Part shown: in pieces, positions 61,158 to 64,000 of the stretch
Layout of the letters: the number at the start of each line of letters is the position of its first letter
Numbering within the stretch: position 1 is the first letter of the stretch
Origin: Bradyrhizobium nitroreducens
GTDB lineage: Bacteria; Pseudomonadota; Alphaproteobacteria; Rhizobiales; Xanthobacteraceae
DNA length: 64,000 bases
Assembly (NCBI RefSeq): GCF_002776695.1
Contig: NZ_LFJC01000003.1
Span: 3,123,188-3,187,187 of the forward strand
Direction of reading: 5' to 3'
Notes under the pieces: model-generated
Seen by the model: only the letters and a program-made list of their open reading frames with translations
The model's database searches: none
Told to the model about the DNA's origin: nothing
Position numbers and translations under genes: made by a program

Positions 61158-62891
61158 ATGAAAGCGTGGCATTGCACGGCAGCGACAATCTGCGGATTGG
61201 TCGCGGGGTCGATGCAGATGGCGCATGCACAGCAGTCGGTGCCGTCGCCGAGCCAGGTCGCCCCGCCGGAGATACGCCCCGCGCCGTCGGCGCCGACGCG
61301 CATTCTGCTGCCGCGCGTCGAGGTCGGCCAGGCCGTCCCCGAGCAAGCCAAGAAGCTGAATTTCATTCTTACCGGCTTCGACATCGAAGGCGAGTTCGCC
61401 GAGCTCGAGGCCCAGCGCCGCGAGCTCGAGCGAAGCCTGGTCGGCAAGCGCGTGACCGTTGCGCAAGTATTCGAATTCGGCGCGGCGCTGCAGGCGCTCT
61501 ACGTGCGCGCGGGCTACCCTCTGGTACGGGTGATCGTCAGCCCACAGGAGCTCGACAAGGCGGCGCGGGTCAAGATCCGCGTGGTTGATGGTTTCATCGA
61601 GCGCATCGATGCCGAGGCGATTGCGTCCCTCACCAGGCCCCGCGTGGTCGCCGTTCTCGAGCGTCTCATCGGCAAGCGGCATTTGACCCAGGGGGAGCTG
61701 GAACGGCAGTTGCTGATCGCCGGCGATGCGCCGGGGCTCGAGCTCAACGCCGTGTTCACCGGCGGCAAGGAAATCGGCGGTTCGATCCTGGTGTTGTCGG
61801 GCCGCTACAAGCCGGTCTCGGCGAGCATCTATGGTGACAACGCCATGCCCGTCGTGTTCGGCACCGGGCAAATGGTGACGTCGGCGTCGCTCAACGGGGT
61901 GCTCGGTTTAGGCGAGCAGGTCTCGGTGTCGGCTTCCGGGCTGCCCGACGCCGATTTCGTCACCGCCAATCCGACCCGGCGCTATCTCTCCGCCACGGTG
62001 ATGATACCGCTCGGCGTCGATGGCTGGAGGGTCGAGGCGAGCGGCACGCAGGGCAAGACGACGCCCCGGGTCGATCCGATATTTTCGAGCCAGGGGCTGC
62101 TGACACAAGGGCGCGTCAAGCTGGCGTTCGACGCGGTGAAGCGGCGAGACGCGGAGCTGACCCTGAGCGGGCGGCTGGACTCAACGGATGAAGAGGTCGA
62201 CTCGCTGCTGTTCACACCGGCGATTCCGTTGAGCCGCGACCGTCTGCGCGTTGTGCGTGCCGCTGCTGACGGCATCTGGCGGCTGCGCGAAAGCGGGACC
62301 GTGGTGTCGTATGGCGCGATGGTCTCACAGGGACTGAATGCACTGGGCGCGCGAACGGCCGCGGACGCGAGTCCGCTGCTGCCGTTGTCCCGAGCCGGTG
62401 CCGACGCCGTGTTCACAAAATTCGAAGGCCGGTTCCAGGTCACCCAGAATCTGCCGGAGAATTTCTTCGTCTCGCTCGCCGCCTTCGGCCAGACCTCGTT
62501 CAATCGTCCGCTGCTCAAGTCGGAGCAATACGATCTGGTCGGCGCGCAGATGCTGTCCGGCTACAACGCCGGCTCGTTTGCCGGCGACAGCGCCTGGGCT
62601 ACGCGCGCCGAGATCGGCCGCAATATCGCCTGGCCGAGCGAGATCCTGCCCATTGTGCTGACGCCGTATTTGTTTGGCGCCTCCGGGGAGCGGTTGCTGG
62701 CTCAGCCGTCGGCGCTCGAACTCGCCAGCTTGCACGCGTCCAATCTCGGCGGAGGTCTGCGACTCTATCTTCCGGTGTTCGGAACTTTCCCGGCAAGCTT
62801 CTCGGGCTTCGTCGAGGGCAGCCGTCAGCATAGCAACGATCCGACCCAGCAGGGCTGGCGGCTGTTCGCGGGCGGTTCGTTGCACTACTGA
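61158..62891 (+). CDS. Two-partner secretion pore (ShlB/FhaC/HecB family)
   Basis: This 577-residue outer-membrane protein starts with a signal peptide (cut near AHA-QQ, residue 26), then a Pro-rich linker, a POTRA domain (about 70-145: FILTGFDIEGEF... and YVRAGYPLVRVIVSPQELD) and a C-terminal beta-barrel. Such pores export one large TpsA exoprotein, but no tpsA is beside it in this window. ATG 61158 gives the signal peptide; a GTG at 61137 is less likely. It overlaps the convergent LysR gene by seven bases. Confidence 0.88.
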   Translation: MKAWHCTAATICGLVAGSMQMAHAQQSVPSPSQVAPPEIRPAPSAPTRILLPRVEVGQAVPEQAKKLNFILTGFDIEGEFAELEAQRRELERSLVGKRVTVAQVFEFGAALQALYVRAGYPLVRVIVSPQELDKAARVKIRVVDGFIERIDAEAIASLTRPRVVAVLERLIGKRHLTQGELERQLLIAGDAPGLELNAVFTGGKEIGGSILVLSGRYKPVSASIYGDNAMPVVFGTGQMVTSASLNGVLGLGEQVSVSASGLPDADFVTANPTRRYLSATVMIPLGVDGWRVEASGTQGKTTPRVDPIFSSQGLLTQGRVKLAFDAVKRRDAELTLSGRLDSTDEEVDSLLFTPAIPLSRDRLRVVRAAADGIWRLRESGTVVSYGAMVSQGLNALGARTAADASPLLPLSRAGADAVFTKFEGRFQVTQNLPENFFVSLAAFGQTSFNRPLLKSEQYDLVGAQMLSGYNAGSFAGDSAWATRAEIGRNIAWPSEILPIVLTPYLFGASGERLLAQPSALELASLHASNLGGGLRLYLPVFGTFPASFSGFVEGSRQHSNDPTQQGWRLFAGGSLHY

Positions 62892-63847
62892 GCAGACTCG
62901 ATGTCGCGCAGCGCCTCGGCTGACGGCGACGGCGTTCGCAGTTTCTGCACCGCCTGCATCATGGTCTGCCGCAGCCAGATGTGGCCGGGGTCCAGATCGT
63001 TGTTGCTGTGCCACATCACAAAGATCTGCTGCTCGGGAATCTCGACCGGGATTTCGTGCACGTCGAGTTCGAAATTGTGGGCGATCTCGTTGACGAAGGC
63101 ACGCGGCAACATGCCGACGAGGTCGCTGCGCTCGACCATGGGCGGGATCGACCAGATCTTGGACGCCATGTAGGCGAGGCGGCGCGACTGAAGGACGGAG
63201 GCCAGAGTCTTGTCCATGCCGGTCAGGCCGCGCAGATCGTAGTTGAGCCCGATATACGGCAGCCGCAGGAATGTCTCGAGATCGAGCGGTCGGGTAATGC
63301 CGGGATGGTTGCGACGGGTCACGACCACCATGTCGGCCGGGCACAGTGGCTGGACGGTGATCTCGAAGATGTTGTCGATCGGAAACGGGAAGCAGGCCAG
63401 ATCGATGGTGCCGGCCCGGATCTCCTCATACACCTTCGTGTGCGCCTGGATGCACTCGATGTTGACGCCGGGCGCCCGTGACAGCATCTCGCGCACCACG
63501 GGCGGCATGATGATCGGCTCCATGGCATCGACGATAACGACCCGGAATACCCGCTTGTAGGTCGTCCAGTCGATTTCCGTTCCGGTGCCGAGATGGCGGC
63601 CGATCAGGCCGAGCGCCTCGCGCACCGGCTGGATCAATTCGCGCGCCTTGATGGTCGGCTCGACCCCGCCAGTTGCGCGCACGAACAGCGGATCGTCGAT
63701 CAGCTCGCGCAACCGTGCCAGCGCGTTGGAGACCGCCGGCTGGCTCATGCCGAGACGATCGGCTGCCCGGCTGATGTTCTTCGTCGCGTAGATCGCTTCG
63801 AAGATGACGAGAAGGTTAAGGTCAACGGTCTTGAGATTCTTGGTCAT
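62885..63847 (-). CDS. LysR family regulator, NodD-like effector domain
   Basis: This 320-residue regulator has a winged helix in the NodD/LeuO-type form (LKTVDLNLLVIFEAIY... and ISRAADRLGMSQPAVSNALARLRE, about 4-65) and an effector domain similar to NodD/NahR relatives. ATG 63847 is where this subfamily starts; the open frame to 63943 adds residues without likeness. It is convergent with the secretion pore and is probably unrelated to the catabolic region. Confidence 0.88.
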   Translation of the reverse strand: MTKNLKTVDLNLLVIFEAIYATKNISRAADRLGMSQPAVSNALARLRELIDDPLFVRATGGVEPTIKARELIQPVREALGLIGRHLGTGTEIDWTTYKRVFRVVIVDAMEPIIMPPVVREMLSRAPGVNIECIQAHTKVYEEIRAGTIDLACFPFPIDNIFEITVQPLCPADMVVVTRRNHPGITRPLDLETFLRLPYIGLNYDLRGLTGMDKTLASVLQSRRLAYMASKIWSIPPMVERSDLVGMLPRAFVNEIAHNFELDVHEIPVEIPEQQIFVMWHSNNDLDPGHIWLRQTMMQAVQKLRTPSPSAEALRDIESAQ

Positions 63848-64000
63848 CCGCTGGCTTTCCAGGCTTCCAAAGCCCGTTTCGGCCGCTCGGCCGCTCCATT
63901 CAGCCGGTGAATGAAGGCTATTCAAACAAAAAACTTCCGACACTTTACCGCAACTTCCATGGATACGGTCAAGGAATGTTTAACCGCGAGGTGAGCTTCG

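Noticed and set aside
1..64000. CRISPR arrays, tRNA or rRNA genes, intact transposases, integrases or phage genes
   Set aside because: No regularly spaced repeats, cloverleaf-like sequences or mobile-element proteins were recognised on reading; the island interpretation rests on relics and gene content only.

Overview
The window looks like a catabolic accessory region of a GC-rich alphaproteobacterium, most likely Bradyrhizobium or a close relative in the Nitrobacteraceae. This is inferred from the IalB-family protein, the transglutaminase-like cysteine peptidase, the NodD-like LysR regulator, and the many Tat-exported ABC-transporter binding proteins. No tRNA, rRNA, CRISPR array, intact insertion sequence or phage gene was seen.

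Layout. (1) 0.4-2.2 kb: a Cache-domain chemoreceptor. (2) 2.2-7.4 kb: a GntR/UTRA regulator with a long palindromic operator, facing a PcaB/adenylosuccinate-lyase-like enzyme, a DctA-like C4-dicarboxylate symporter and a class II fumarase-like enzyme. (3) 7.5-20.6 kb: branched-chain-type (LIV) ABC system 1, two SDR dehydrogenases, an aldehyde dehydrogenase, an XRE-cupin regulator, an MHS-type MFS transporter, a fumarylacetoacetate-hydrolase-fold enzyme and a lactonase-like metallo-beta-lactamase protein. (4) 20.9-29.4 kb: an LLM flavin monooxygenase, an SDR, a polysaccharide-deacetylase-fold (imidase/allantoinase-type) hydrolase, LIV system 2 and another SDR. (5) 29.8-40.8 kb: two closely related LLM monooxygenases, an MFS transporter, a ketopantoate-reductase-like enzyme, an M20 amidohydrolase, LysR and GntR/FCD regulators, an M28-fold protein lacking its usual glutamate pair, and an SDR. 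(6) 41.3-50.5 kb: a second imidase-type hydrolase, a second M20 enzyme, a spermidine/putrescine-type ABC system, an SDR, a flavin reductase with a MarR-like tail and a fourth LLM monooxygenase. (7) 50.6-58.6 kb: an SDR, an IclR regulator, an amidase and LIV system 3. (8) 58.6-64 kb: gene relics (an adhesin repeat piece and a broken sufB piece), then a cysteine peptidase, an IalB protein, a two-partner secretion pore and a LysR regulator, which look like ordinary chromosomal backbone.

How it may work together (inference): four LLM monooxygenases in two paralogous pairs, one dedicated flavin reductase, two imidase-type hydrolases, two M20 hydrolases, an amidase and seven SDRs, served by four ABC importers and two MFS carriers, suggest breakdown of nitrogen-containing (probably cyclic amide or imide) compounds to dicarboxylates. 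Three repeated DNA motifs divide the region into candidate regulons: a 20-bp element (consensus CGTATCGTATTGCAATACGA) at five promoters from 20.9 to 54.1 kb, assigned to the IclR protein; a TTCT-N-AGAA family at promoters from 7.4 to 16.4 kb, assigned to the XRE-cupin protein, with a look-alike before the chemoreceptor; and a TTGT-N3-ACAA element before the second LLM pair, assigned to the GntR/FCD protein. The substrates cannot be read from the sequence.
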